A stretch of 64,000 bases of DNA, taken from contig NZ_NWVD01000010.1 of assembly GCF_002374835.1 (NCBI RefSeq), positions 1-64,000 of the forward strand, read 5' to 3'. A model generated the notes under the pieces. The model was not told the DNA's origin, searched no databases, and saw nothing but the letters and a program-made list of their open reading frames with translations. The stretch is from Sphingomonas ginsenosidimutans (GTDB lineage Bacteria > Pseudomonadota > Alphaproteobacteria > Sphingomonadales > Sphingomonadaceae). Positions 1 to 6,837 of the stretch are shown here, one piece after another. Every line of letters begins with the position of its first letter. Within the stretch, counting starts at the first letter, position 1. A program made the position numbers and the translations under genes.

Positions 1-186
1 ATTGTAGAGCGTCTTGTGCGGCCCATAGTCCTTCGGTGCATCACACCAGCGTAGCCCGTTGCGATTGACGAAAATGATGCCGCTGAGCACCCGCCGATCA
101 TCGACCCGAGGCTTGCCATGGCTCTTGGGAAAGAACGGTTGCAGACGCGCCATCTGCTCATCCGTCAGCCAGTACAGGTCGCTCAT
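1..186 (-). CDS. IS5-family transposase, N-terminal fragment
   Basis: Sixty-two codons are visible, starting MSDLYWLTDEQMARLQP and containing VNRNGLRWCDAPKDYGP. These are the conserved N-terminal segments of IS5-family DDE transposases common in sphingomonads and rhizobia. The protein would insert and excise its element by cut-and-paste transposition. The catalytic DDE residues are outside the window, so activity cannot be judged. The start is the ATG at 186 (minus strand), after an AGGAGAG Shine-Dalgarno. Confidence in the family is high; intactness is unknown. Confidence 0.85.
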   Translation of the reverse strand, partial: MSDLYWLTDEQMARLQPFFPKSHGKPRVDDRRVLSGIIFVNRNGLRWCDAPKDYGPHKTLYN

Positions 187-249
187 CCACTCTCTCCTCA
201 CGGAGCCTGAATCAGATCGCGCCTCCCACATCAATGGGTCCTGACCCTA
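1..249 (-). mobile_element. IS5-family insertion sequence, truncated by window edge
   Basis: The transposase N-terminus reads leftward off the window. About 60 bp of non-coding DNA lies upstream of it and ends in the partly inverted run GGGTCCTGACCCTAG (235-249), which I take as the terminal inverted repeat and target junction. The exact boundary is inferred, because the other end of the element is outside the window. It marks the left limit of the accessory genes described here. Confidence 0.6.
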
Positions 250-408
250 GGGACGATCAAGCAGTAAGCGAGGCCTGCCGCCGGCCCGTGCTCTACTGCG
301 CTGGCGTGTGCCACGCCGCTCCGCGGAACCCCGTCGCCGGGTTTCCGCCCGTGCGGGTGACGATCAGACTAGGCCACAAAGGGCCGCCCTCGCGGGCAGG
401 CGTTGCTC

Positions 409-750
409 ATGCGGGGAACCGCTCCAATGCTTGAGCGCGGTTCTCCCGCCGCCGTCCTGATCGGCCGTTGGGGCATGGCGCTGTCCCTTGTCGTCGGCGC
501 CGTCCTGGCCGGTCGCCTCATCCGTGCTTTCCCCTACCTGCTCCCCAACCGCCTTCCCGGCCTGGTCCTCTACGAGCTGGGGCCAGCGCTGATCCTCGGG
601 GTGGCGATCGGGGCCGCCATCGCCATCACGCACGACTTGCGCCCCGGCATCCGGGCGCGGCTCGCGCTGTTCGCGCTCGCCGCGCTGGTCGCCGGCGCCG
701 TCACGCTGGCCGTCGAGTTTGACGCAGCCTTGCAAGGACGTTGGCTATGA
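409..750 (+). CDS. small multi-pass membrane protein, unknown
   Basis: About 113 residues with roughly three hydrophobic segments (near residues 17-35, 48-65 and 80-98) and a short basic loop between the last two (DLRPGIRARL). I recognise no family. Its stop overlaps the start of the next gene by ATGA (747-750), so the two are probably translationally coupled. The start could be ATG 409 or ATG 427; neither has a strong ribosome binding site. High third-position GC supports real coding. Function unknown. Confidence 0.6.
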   Translation: MRGTAPMLERGSPAAVLIGRWGMALSLVVGAVLAGRLIRAFPYLLPNRLPGLVLYELGPALILGVAIGAAIAITHDLRPGIRARLALFALAALVAGAVTLAVEFDAALQGRWL

Positions 751-1349
751 GGAAGCAGCAACGGTTCGTCGCCATCGAAGGGCCGGTCTCGTATATCATC
801 GGTTTTCACGACACGACCGACGTAAGCGTGACCCAACACACGACCCACCGCGCAGACCCCGCCGTGCCCATTTCGCATCCCGGTGATACGATCCACCGGA
901 CCGGCCTGACCCGCGCGGAGACGCATACCTTCGTGAATACCTCCCGCGAGTTCGCGATGCTGTTCGAGGTCAACGGCCACACGCTCAAGCTGTGCGCGAG
1001 CGACTATATCGCCTTGGCCGTCGGCGACCGCGTTCGTGCCGTATGCGAGCCCATTCCGGACTGCCCCATGCTGGTCCGCGACTGGCATAATCAGACGCGG
1101 GGCATCCGCTTGCGCGACCTTCCCACCCCGCTCGCCAGCGTCGCGACGGAGATCTGCTTCAGCCTGATCCTGCTCGTCATCGGCTTGGGAGCGGTCTTCC
1201 TGTCGGGCGATGACGGGGACGCGCGCACCTTCACGCTGATCGGATGCGGCCTCGTCGCCTTTGCCGCGCTATGCGCCCTATCGGCCAATCGTGGCGCAGC
1301 GCGCACCGCCCGAACCCACGCCGAACTGGATCGCCTTACACGACGATGA
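747..1349 (+). CDS. membrane-anchored protein of unknown function
   Basis: About 200 residues: a soluble N-terminal part of roughly 125 residues, then two hydrophobic segments (about 132-152 and 163-180) and a basic C-terminal tail. It starts at the ATG overlapping the upstream stop (ATGA); a TTG two codons earlier is less likely. It forms a two-gene unit with the preceding membrane protein. Its TGA ends exactly where the first parS-like palindrome begins (1349). No family was recognised. A role cannot be stated beyond an inner-membrane protein with a sizeable soluble domain. Confidence 0.65.
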   Translation: MRKQQRFVAIEGPVSYIIGFHDTTDVSVTQHTTHRADPAVPISHPGDTIHRTGLTRAETHTFVNTSREFAMLFEVNGHTLKLCASDYIALAVGDRVRAVCEPIPDCPMLVRDWHNQTRGIRLRDLPTPLASVATEICFSLILLVIGLGAVFLSGDDGDARTFTLIGCGLVAFAALCALSANRGAARTARTHAELDRLTRR

Positions 1350-1370
1350 GGTGTGCCACGTGGCACACCT
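1349..1370. promoter_or_regulatory. parS-like palindrome, copy 1
   Basis: A perfect 22-bp inverted repeat with no loop. Its core is TGTGCCACGTGGCACA (1352-1367), the same 16-mer as at 4702 and 5585. It matches the chromosomal parS consensus TGTTTCACGTGAAACA at 12 of 16 positions, including the CACGTG centre and TGT/ACA ends. It is squeezed between two convergent stop codons (1349 and 1369). It is probably a protein-binding site; the ParB assignment is inference. Confidence 0.6.
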
Positions 1371-1986
1371 ATCTGCGCGGTGCGCCGCAACCTACTTCTT
1401 GGCAGGCGCCGGAGGCGGCGGCGGCGGTGGTGGGGCGACCGGAGCCCGTGGCGCCGGAACAACGCCCGTTTGAGGCTGCGACACGCCCCCCGGCGGCAAC
1501 GGCGCGCGTGGCGGCGGCGCTATCCCCCTCGATCCGCCCGATCGGGATGGCGGCGGTGCTGGCGGAGGGGCTGGCTTCTCGCTCATTGATACTGACCACG
1601 TTCGCTGTGACAAAAGAGAACAAACATAGAAGAGCGGCGGGAAATGACCATAGCGCGAACCCGTTGAGACGTTCGGACCAAGCCGCTACCGGCGGGATAT
1701 CGTCGTAGAGGGCAGCTCGCCGCGCATCGACCGCCTTACGCGCCGTCGCGAAGCTCACCGTCAGGGCAAGAAGCCCCAAAACATCGATCGCCCATCCGGC
1801 AACCAAGGCATACGGCCACACCGCCTTGGCAAGCGGAACCGCGCTTCCTACAAATGACACAGAAGCGGCAAATAGCGCCGTGTGTGCAAGTGCAACAAAG
1901 CTGTCGCGTGCAGCTTCGTTTTGAGCATGGGCGGTATCCAGAGCTTGCAGCTCATGCTTAAAGTCGTCGGGCGTTCGCTGATTCAT
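1369..1986 (-). CDS. four-helix membrane protein with low-complexity tail, unknown
   Basis: Two hundred and five residues starting at ATG 1986. The N-terminal region to about residue 25 is soluble and charged. Hydrophobic segments follow around 30-50, 52-75 and 105-125, in a SLATT-like arrangement (helical pairs at the membrane), though I cannot assign it to that family. It is divergent from the TIR-caspase operon with 34 bp between starts, so it may share its promoter region and be a membrane partner. The last 70 codons are low-complexity in this frame. An overlapping frame (1392-1583) instead encodes a proline-rich tail ending PAPAKK, so a frameshift, real or programmed, is possible. Confidence 0.6.
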   Translation of the reverse strand: MNQRTPDDFKHELQALDTAHAQNEAARDSFVALAHTALFAASVSFVGSAVPLAKAVWPYALVAGWAIDVLGLLALTVSFATARKAVDARRAALYDDIPPVAAWSERLNGFALWSFPAALLCLFSFVTANVVSINEREASPSASTAAIPIGRIEGDSAAATRAVAAGGRVAASNGRCSGATGSGRPTTAAAASGACQEVGCGAPRR

Positions 1987-2020
1987 TATCGAAATAGAAC
2001 CATAATGGAGGATGTTGGAA

Positions 2021-2392
2021 ATGGCTGATAAGAAAGTGCTCTTCATCGCGTTCGCCATCGAGGATGAACGGCAGCGTGACTTCCTCAAAGGGCAGTCGCT
2101 CCATCCGCGGCAGCCATTCGAGTTTATCGATATGTCGGTGAAGGAGCCATACGACAAAGACTGGAAGGATCGTGTCCGCACGCGGATCAAGCGCTCGCAT
2201 GGTGTGATCGTTCTGGTCAGCAAGAACTCGGCAGCCTCGACGGGCCAGAAGTGGGAAATCCAGTGCGCCCAGGAAGAGGGCAAGCCGATCCAAGGCATCT
2301 ACGCCTATAAGGATGATCGCGCCTCGATCGCGGGCGTCAGCACCGTTGCCTGGAGCGACGCCAACATCACCAACTTCATCGATTCACTCTGA
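2021..2392 (+). CDS. TIR-domain protein, ThsB-like (Thoeris signal producer)
   Basis: One hundred and twenty-three residues, a stand-alone TIR-like domain of the MTH538/ThsB type (formerly DUF1863). It shows the first-strand motif [11 protein letters not shown], the helix-strand block [12 protein letters not shown], and the catalytic-position glutamate E79 in KWEIQCA followed by [10 protein letters not shown]. Family members use NAD+ to make cyclic ADP-ribose isomers when phage infection is sensed. The start is ATG 2021, because GGAGG (2007-2011) sits 9 nt upstream; ATG 2012 would overlap it. The caspase gene follows after 13 nt with its own ribosome binding site. This pairing indicates a TIR-caspase (type IV Thoeris) system; the signal molecule is inferred from that family. 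Confidence 0.88.
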   Translation: MADKKVLFIAFAIEDERQRDFLKGQSLHPRQPFEFIDMSVKEPYDKDWKDRVRTRIKRSHGVIVLVSKNSAASTGQKWEIQCAQEEGKPIQGIYAYKDDRASIAGVSTVAWSDANITNFIDSL

Positions 2393-2405
2393 GCCGGAGG
2401 CGACG

Positions 2406-3395
2406 GTGCGCAAGGCCCTGATCGTCGGTATCGACCATTACGAGAAAATCGGGAACCTCAGCGGGTGCGTGAACGACGCGCACTCGGTGAAGGCCATGCT
2501 CGAGCGCCACGCCGACGGCACCGTCAACTTCGCTACACCTAAGCTCCTGACCGGCACCGGTCCCGGCGATCTGGTCGATCGCGAGGAGCTGAAGGCGGCT
2601 GTCCGCGAACTCTATGCCGACGACGCGGACATCGCCCTGTTCTACTTCGCCGGGCATGGCTTCATCGAGGACACCGGCGGCTACCTCTGCACCAGCGACA
2701 GCCGCAGCGGCGACGATGGCCTGCCGCTTTCAGACATCATGACGCTCGCTGCCAATTCCGGGGCGAAGAACAAGATCATCATCCTCGATAGCTGCCATAG
2801 TGGCGCTGCCGGGGAACGTCCCACCCATCCCGCTGCGGAAATCCGCGACGGCATGACCATCCTCACAGCGTCCACCGCCGAGCAATATGCGATGGAGGTC
2901 GAAGGGGGCGGTGCCGGCGTGTTCACCAGCCTGTTCGTCGACGCGCTCGGCGGCGCCGCCGCCAACCTGCTGGGCGACGTCACGCCGGGCAGCGTCTATG
3001 CTCATATCGACCAGTCGCTTGGGCCGTGGAAGCAGCGCCCGGTGTTCAAGACGAATGTCAAAACCTTCGTGTCGCTGCGCAAGGCGGCACCCCCGATCGC
3101 GCTGACCGATCTTCAGGCGCTGGCGAAGCATTTTCCGACCGCCACTTACCAATTCCCTCTCGATCCGGCATTTGAGCCCGAGCGGTCGGAGGAGCAGAAG
3201 AACGACCCCTCCATTCCACCGCCGGACCCGGAGAAAACCGCGATATTCGCGGTGCTCCAACGGTATGTGAGGGTCAACCTCGTGCGCCCCGTCGATGCAC
3301 CGCATATGTGGCACGCAGCGATGGGCAGCAAAGCCTGCGAGCTGACTGTATTGGGCGAGCATTATCGAAGTCTGGTGGAAAGCGGGCTGATCTAA
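2406..3395 (+). CDS. caspase-like (C14) protease effector, type IV Thoeris-like
   Basis: Three hundred and twenty-nine residues. The N-terminal ~250 form a caspase/metacaspase fold: [10 protein letters not shown] at the first strand, catalytic His84 in FYFAGHGF, and catalytic Cys130 in IILDSCHSG. The C-terminal ~80 residues, after a Pro/Glu-rich linker (about 268-285), are a separate small domain that I do not recognise; it could sense the ligand. In type IV Thoeris a TIR-made cADPR isomer activates the caspase, which then degrades cell proteins and aborts infection. The start is GTG 2406, with GGAGG at 2396-2400 only 5 nt upstream. It is one nucleotide from the next gene, so the operon is tight. 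Confidence 0.88.
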   Translation: MRKALIVGIDHYEKIGNLSGCVNDAHSVKAMLERHADGTVNFATPKLLTGTGPGDLVDREELKAAVRELYADDADIALFYFAGHGFIEDTGGYLCTSDSRSGDDGLPLSDIMTLAANSGAKNKIIILDSCHSGAAGERPTHPAAEIRDGMTILTASTAEQYAMEVEGGGAGVFTSLFVDALGGAAANLLGDVTPGSVYAHIDQSLGPWKQRPVFKTNVKTFVSLRKAAPPIALTDLQALAKHFPTATYQFPLDPAFEPERSEEQKNDPSIPPPDPEKTAIFAVLQRYVRVNLVRPVDAPHMWHAAMGSKACELTVLGEHYRSLVESGLI

Positions 3396-3396
3396 C

Positions 3397-3675
3397 ATGG
3401 CAAAGCCTCTCGCCGCTGACGCCCGTAAGACCTTGGTCGAACGCCTCGCCGCGATCGAACATGAGCGCTGGTCGCATTGGCAGCGCTACATGCACGGCAA
3501 GGCGACCAAACAGGAGGACGGCTCGTTGCTGATCCCCGCCGATCTTGTCGAACGCTGGGAAAAGCAGATTGCGACCGACTATGCCGATCTTCCCGCCGAT
3601 GAGCAGGAGAGCGACAAGGAGCAGGTGGAGCGATACCTGCCCATCATTGAGGACGCCTTTCGCTCAGGGGAGTAA
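3397..3675 (+). CDS. small RyR-domain-like protein in the TIR-caspase operon
   Basis: Ninety-two residues, all predicted helical and charged. An EHERW motif (residues 21-25) and a later DLP-x-DEQESDKEQV segment (64-77) resemble the prokaryotic RyR domain (HERW...LP..EK..D). That domain has been proposed as a ligand-sensing module in nucleotide-based conflict systems. It starts one nucleotide after the caspase stop, so it is almost certainly co-translated. It might bind the TIR product or regulate the protease; that is inference. It could instead be an unrelated small helical protein. Known TIR-caspase systems are described as two-gene units, so this third gene is notable. Confidence 0.6.
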   Translation: MAKPLAADARKTLVERLAAIEHERWSHWQRYMHGKATKQEDGSLLIPADLVERWEKQIATDYADLPADEQESDKEQVERYLPIIEDAFRSGE

Positions 3676-3756
3676 TCAGCGTCCGTTCTTGACAACACCA
3701 GGCTCATCGCTCATATCTGTTGACGGACGCGGCTCACGGGCTGCCCCAATTCCGAG

Positions 3757-3778
3757 GCCCACGCTTAGCGTGGGCTTT
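3757..3778 (+). terminator. hairpin with short T run
   Basis: A perfect stem GCCCACGC / GCGTGGGC with a TTA loop, followed by TTT. It lies 82 bp after the RyR-like gene and 20 bp before the DUF3800 start. It fits a weak intrinsic terminator of the defence operon, or an attenuator in the leader of the DUF3800 gene. The T tract is short, so efficiency is uncertain. Confidence 0.5.
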
Positions 3779-3797
3779 CGCGATTCTGGGGACCTGC

Positions 3798-4631
3798 ATG
3801 CTGTATTTCGCTTATCTCGACGAGTTTGGCCACATCGGCCCGTATGTCGCGCGCGACGATCCCGCCTACAATGACAGTCCCGTTTTCGGGCTCGGGGGCA
3901 TGATCCTCCCCTACTCATCCGTGCGGCAATTCTCGACCTGGTTCTACCAGCTCAAATGCAACATGCTGGCTTGGGAGATCGGGCAAAGCGGCCAGCATCC
4001 CGCGACATGGGAGAAGAAGGGCTCGGCCCTCTTCACCAGCATGAACGTCGAGAAATACCGGCAGGTTCGCACGGCGGCCAATCGCATCCTCAACAAGATC
4101 CGCGCAAGCGGCGGGCATGTCTTCTACGTTGGCCTCGAGAAGAACCGCCCCGTCGCGGAGTTTAAGGCGCAGGCGCTTTACCTCACGGTCCTGGGCGAGG
4201 CGATGAAGCGCCTCAACCAATATGCCGATCAGAACGACGCCGATATGGTCATCGTCATGGACGAGCATCAGGATCGCGACGCCATCCTGACTCGCGCGAG
4301 CCAAGCCATGTATGGTGGCCCCTCCCCCCGGCGTCGCATCATCGAGCCGCCCTTCCAAGTCGAGAGCGAACGCTACCAGACATGCCAGTGCGCCGACTGG
4401 CTATGTGGTCTGGTCGGCCGCGTCGGCGCCTATCAGGCGCGCCCCGACGAATGGGCTGACATGGCTTGGTCGCAGACCTACTTTCAGGACCGGCTCGACG
4501 CGGCATCGGTGCGAAGCTCGATCCGCCTGCAAACGGCCGCTACCGAGGTCGAAACGGTGGAAGCCCTACCCGCCGTCGTCGATACAGGTCTCGCACAGCC
4601 TGCACCGGGCAACGACGACACGCCGGCCTGA
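3798..4631 (+). CDS. DUF3800 protein
   Basis: Two hundred and seventy-seven residues. The N-terminal YLDEFGHIG is the DUF3800 signature (an acidic YxDExG strand thought to belong to an RNase H-like fold). A second acidic cluster, VIVMDEHQDRD, lies around residue 150. The start is ATG 3798, just before MLYFAYLDE; the longer reading upstream runs through the hairpin and is unlikely. DUF3800 proteins are often near phage-defence and mobile genes, and nuclease activity is suspected but not established here. The C-terminal ~40 residues are low complexity. It may be an accessory of the preceding TIR-caspase operon or an independent defence gene. Confidence 0.75.
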   Translation: MLYFAYLDEFGHIGPYVARDDPAYNDSPVFGLGGMILPYSSVRQFSTWFYQLKCNMLAWEIGQSGQHPATWEKKGSALFTSMNVEKYRQVRTAANRILNKIRASGGHVFYVGLEKNRPVAEFKAQALYLTVLGEAMKRLNQYADQNDADMVIVMDEHQDRDAILTRASQAMYGGPSPRRRIIEPPFQVESERYQTCQCADWLCGLVGRVGAYQARPDEWADMAWSQTYFQDRLDAASVRSSIRLQTAATEVETVEALPAVVDTGLAQPAPGNDDTPA

Positions 4632-4701
4632 CTCCGGCGGGTCAATCCGCCGGCATATCACTCGGCCGGGTCGGACGCATCGTTCCAGCGATGAAGAGGG
4701 G

Positions 4702-4717
4702 TGTGCCACGTGGCACA
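4702..4717. promoter_or_regulatory. parS-like palindrome, copy 2
   Basis: TGTGCCACGTGGCACA, identical over 16 bp to the copies at 1352 and 5585, but the outer flanks do not pair on the right side. It lies 70 bp after the DUF3800 stop and directly precedes an ArdC gene remnant. Position at a module junction suggests a site-specific binding or recombination point. Function is inferred. Confidence 0.55.
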
Positions 4718-4719
4718 GC

Positions 4720-4776
4720 TACGCCAGCAAGGAACTGGTTCCCGAGCTGGGGCCGCGTTCGTCAGCTCGACGATCC
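4720..4776 (+). pseudogene. ardC remnant (zincin region), frameshifted
   Basis: This 57-bp stretch aligns with 6605-6661 of the intact ardC: both carry GGAACTGGT, CCGAG and TGGGGCCGCGTTCGTCAGC. Correcting one missing base gives ASKELVPEL-GAAFVSSTI, matching the ArdC zinc-ligand segment EELVAELGAAFVSATI. Differences across the stretch suggest it came from a related but distinct ardC. It abuts the second palindrome, so it probably marks an old deletion or recombination junction. It is non-functional. Confidence 0.65.
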
Positions 4777-4838
4777 AGCCACCCGTGTACGTGGGATCTA
4801 TACGCCGCTTCGCAAAGCCATTCCCGTAAGGAGGACAA

Positions 4839-5462
4839 ATGCCCGCAGGCCCTGGAACATCTTCCTCACCGCGTGAACTCGTCACCAAGGCGTTTGACTC
4901 CGCCTTCGTGATCGCCACCATATTAGCGGCCATCTATTTTGCCGGGTGGACCTACAGACAGGCCTATTTCGGCCGTTTTGCCATCGATCCGACCAATCTT
5001 GGCGGTTCGAACATTGCAGTTGCGGTGGAGGGCCTCGGTGCCATTATCACCACAACCGGCGCGTGGCTTACAGCGATCCTGCCGCTGCTGATCGTGACGG
5101 CGCTTACTTTGATTGCCGGCAAGCTCTTCGACCGCGCCAGGGCTGCATCGCATAGGCCGCCGTTTTTTGATCCTCTGACATTGTTTATGGCTCGGGTGGG
5201 GTGCGGGACCATTGTCATCCTCATTGTGGTCGCCGCTGGCCATGTTGCAGGTACGATCCGAGCGAAAGACCGCATAGGTAACATCACCCGAGGGGAGGTG
5301 TGGATTTACCATCTCGAAGGAAAGCAGGTGTCAGGTATCACGCTGGGGCAATCCAACGACATGACATGGGTTCTCACCAAAGAGGGTGTGCGGCCCCTCA
5401 AAACGGCAGAGATCCAGCTTATAGATGGCGCTCTATTCAACAGGGTTGCTACAGAACGCTAA
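4839..5462 (+). CDS. membrane protein of unknown function
   Basis: Two hundred and seven residues with a strong AAGGAGGA ribosome binding site 8 nt upstream. There are about three hydrophobic segments (roughly 20-40, 65-90 and 118-140) followed by a soluble C-terminal domain of about 65 residues rich in beta-type residues (EVWIYHLEGKQVSGITLG). No family was recognised. It stands alone between palindromes 2 and 3. A membrane-anchored sensor, immunity or accessory protein are all possible, with nothing to decide between them. Confidence 0.65.
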   Translation: MPAGPGTSSSPRELVTKAFDSAFVIATILAAIYFAGWTYRQAYFGRFAIDPTNLGGSNIAVAVEGLGAIITTTGAWLTAILPLLIVTALTLIAGKLFDRARAASHRPPFFDPLTLFMARVGCGTIVILIVVAAGHVAGTIRAKDRIGNITRGEVWIYHLEGKQVSGITLGQSNDMTWVLTKEGVRPLKTAEIQLIDGALFNRVATER

Positions 5463-5581
5463 CGTCTAGGATCAGCGTGAAGCCGGGTGCGACCCTGCAA
5501 GCACCGCTCCTTTCGCTCTCTGCGCCGACCAAGCCGCCGTACCGCCGTCTCGGCCCTATTGGGTGACGATCCTCGCGTGAA

Positions 5582-5603
5582 AGGTGTGCCACGTGGCACA
5601 CCT
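5582..5603. promoter_or_regulatory. parS-like palindrome, copy 3
   Basis: A perfect 22-bp inverted repeat, identical to copy 1 over all 22 bp, with core TGTGCCACGTGGCACA at 5585-5600. It sits 120 bp after the preceding gene and about 300 bp before ardC. Three copies in 4.2 kb, none inside a convincing gene, argue for a specific DNA-binding protein. Confidence 0.6.
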
Positions 5604-5739
5604 GATCGAAGCGCCTAGGGCGCGGCGTAAGCCCGTTCGCGCCGCTGCCCTCCCCCGGAGGCCATCCAGCGCCGGGGAACACCAAGGGCGGCTGCCCTTT
5701 CGTTCCCGAACGACAATCGACCGCCCGTGTAATCCGCCA

Positions 5740-5778
5740 AGCGTGGCACTCGACGCCCTGCAGGGCGTCGGCCACGCT
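5740..5778. repeat. compound inverted repeat / large hairpin
   Basis: Outer arms AGCGTGGC (5740-5747) and GCCACGCT (5771-5778) enclose a perfect 18-bp palindrome, GACGCCCTGCAGGGCGTC (5752-5769). In single-stranded form this gives a long, nearly continuous stem. No T tract follows, so it is not an ordinary terminator. It could be a transfer or replication origin structure or a protein-binding site upstream of ardC. Confidence 0.55.
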
Positions 5779-5901
5779 AGGGCGGCTCGCCCGCGCCAGC
5801 GGTAGATTCTCGCCCTCCCTCCCCATCCCGTTCCTCGCCGGAAAGGCAGAGCCGGTTGCTGTTGCGACCGGCTTTCAGCCTCAGAGGAAAGGAAGACAAT
5901 C

Positions 5902-6837
5902 ATGGGACGGATCACCGACAACCGGGCCGACATCTATCAGGAAATCACCGATCAGATGATCGCCATGATCGAGGCGGGCACCCGGCCTTGGTCGAAATCG
6001 TGGAACGGCAGCACCGCACCCACCATCCCGCTGCGCTCGACGGGGGTTCCCTATCGCGGCATCAACGTCCTGACCCTTTGGGTTGCCGCCATGACGAAGG
6101 GCTATGCTTCCCCGCATTGGCTGACCTTCAAGCAGGCGCTCGCGCTCGGCGGCTGCGTCCGCAAGGGCGAGAAGGGCTCAACCGTCGTCTATGCCAACAA
6201 GATCGAGGTGAACGCCGACAGCAAGGCACAGGAGGGCGCAGAGCGAGGCGAGGATGGCAAGCGTCAGGTGGCGTTCCTCAAGCGCTACACCGTCTTCAAT
6301 GCCGAGCAGATCGACGGCATCGAGGCGAAATATCCTGCCCCCTTGCCCGTCATCACCGCGACCAATCCCGACCAGCGCGACGCCGAACTGGACACGCTCT
6401 TTGCCCGCGTGCCCGTCACCCTCAAGCACTTCGGTTCCCAGCCCTATTATCAGCCGAGCGGCGATCATGTCGTCATGCCGCAGTTTGCCGACTTCCACAC
6501 CAGCGACGACTATTATTCGACCCTAGCGCACGAGCTTTGCCATGCGACGGGGCACGTTGACCGCCTTGCCCGCCCCTCCCTCATTTCCACGAAGCGCGAG
6601 GACTATGCTCGCGAGGAACTGGTCGCCGAGCTTGGGGCCGCGTTCGTCAGCGCCACCATCGGCATCAAGCTCCACGATCGCGAGGACCACGCCGCCTATC
6701 TGGCGAACTGGCTTCAAGCGCTCCGCAACGACAAGAAGTGCATCTTCACCGCCGCACGGCTCGCGCAGGACGCGTCCGACTGGCTGTTGAGCCGCATGGC
6801 GGTCGAGACAGCGCCCGAACTGGAGGCGGCGGCGTGA
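5902..6837 (+). CDS. ardC: ArdC-like anti-restriction protein (ssDNA-binding, zincin domain)
   Basis: Three hundred and eleven residues. The N-terminal ~130 are the ArdC ssDNA-binding domain (DIYQEITDQMIAMIEAGTRPW, then GINVLTLW). The C-terminal part is a zincin-like metallopeptidase with HELCHATGH at about 210-218 and a downstream glutamate-rich helix EELVAELGAAF as third ligand region. ArdC proteins enter or act on incoming plasmid DNA and protect it from host restriction during conjugation. The AGGAAAGGAAG leader supports ATG 5902. It heads a four-gene overlapping unit (ATG/TGA overlaps), typical of sphingomonad plasmid leading regions. Confidence 0.92.
   Translation: MGRITDNRADIYQEITDQMIAMIEAGTRPWSKSWNGSTAPTIPLRSTGVPYRGINVLTLWVAAMTKGYASPHWLTFKQALALGGCVRKGEKGSTVVYANKIEVNADSKAQEGAERGEDGKRQVAFLKRYTVFNAEQIDGIEAKYPAPLPVITATNPDQRDAELDTLFARVPVTLKHFGSQPYYQPSGDHVVMPQFADFHTSDDYYSTLAHELCHATGHVDRLARPSLISTKREDYAREELVAELGAAFVSATIGIKLHDREDHAAYLANWLQALRNDKKCIFTAARLAQDASDWLLSRMAVETAPELEAAA

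Larger units (their letters stand above)
5463..5901. other. 439-bp non-coding region with palindromes, upstream of ardC
   Basis: No convincing gene. It contains the third parS-like palindrome (5582-5603), a small inverted repeat (AAGGGC/GCCCTT, 5686-5701) and a large compound hairpin (5740-5778). ArdC genes usually lie in the leading region of conjugative plasmids, so this block is a reasonable place to look for an origin of transfer or a partition site. No nic-site consensus was recognised. Confidence 0.5.

Noticed and set aside
1352..1367. Palindromes considered as intrinsic terminators
   Set aside because: They have no loop and no T tract, and the identical core is found three times with different flanks, which fits a protein-binding site better.
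5584..5805. Short frame reading through palindrome 3 and the hairpin
   Set aside because: It runs through two perfect inverted repeats and has an Arg/Pro-rich composition with no family; codon use does not match the neighbours.
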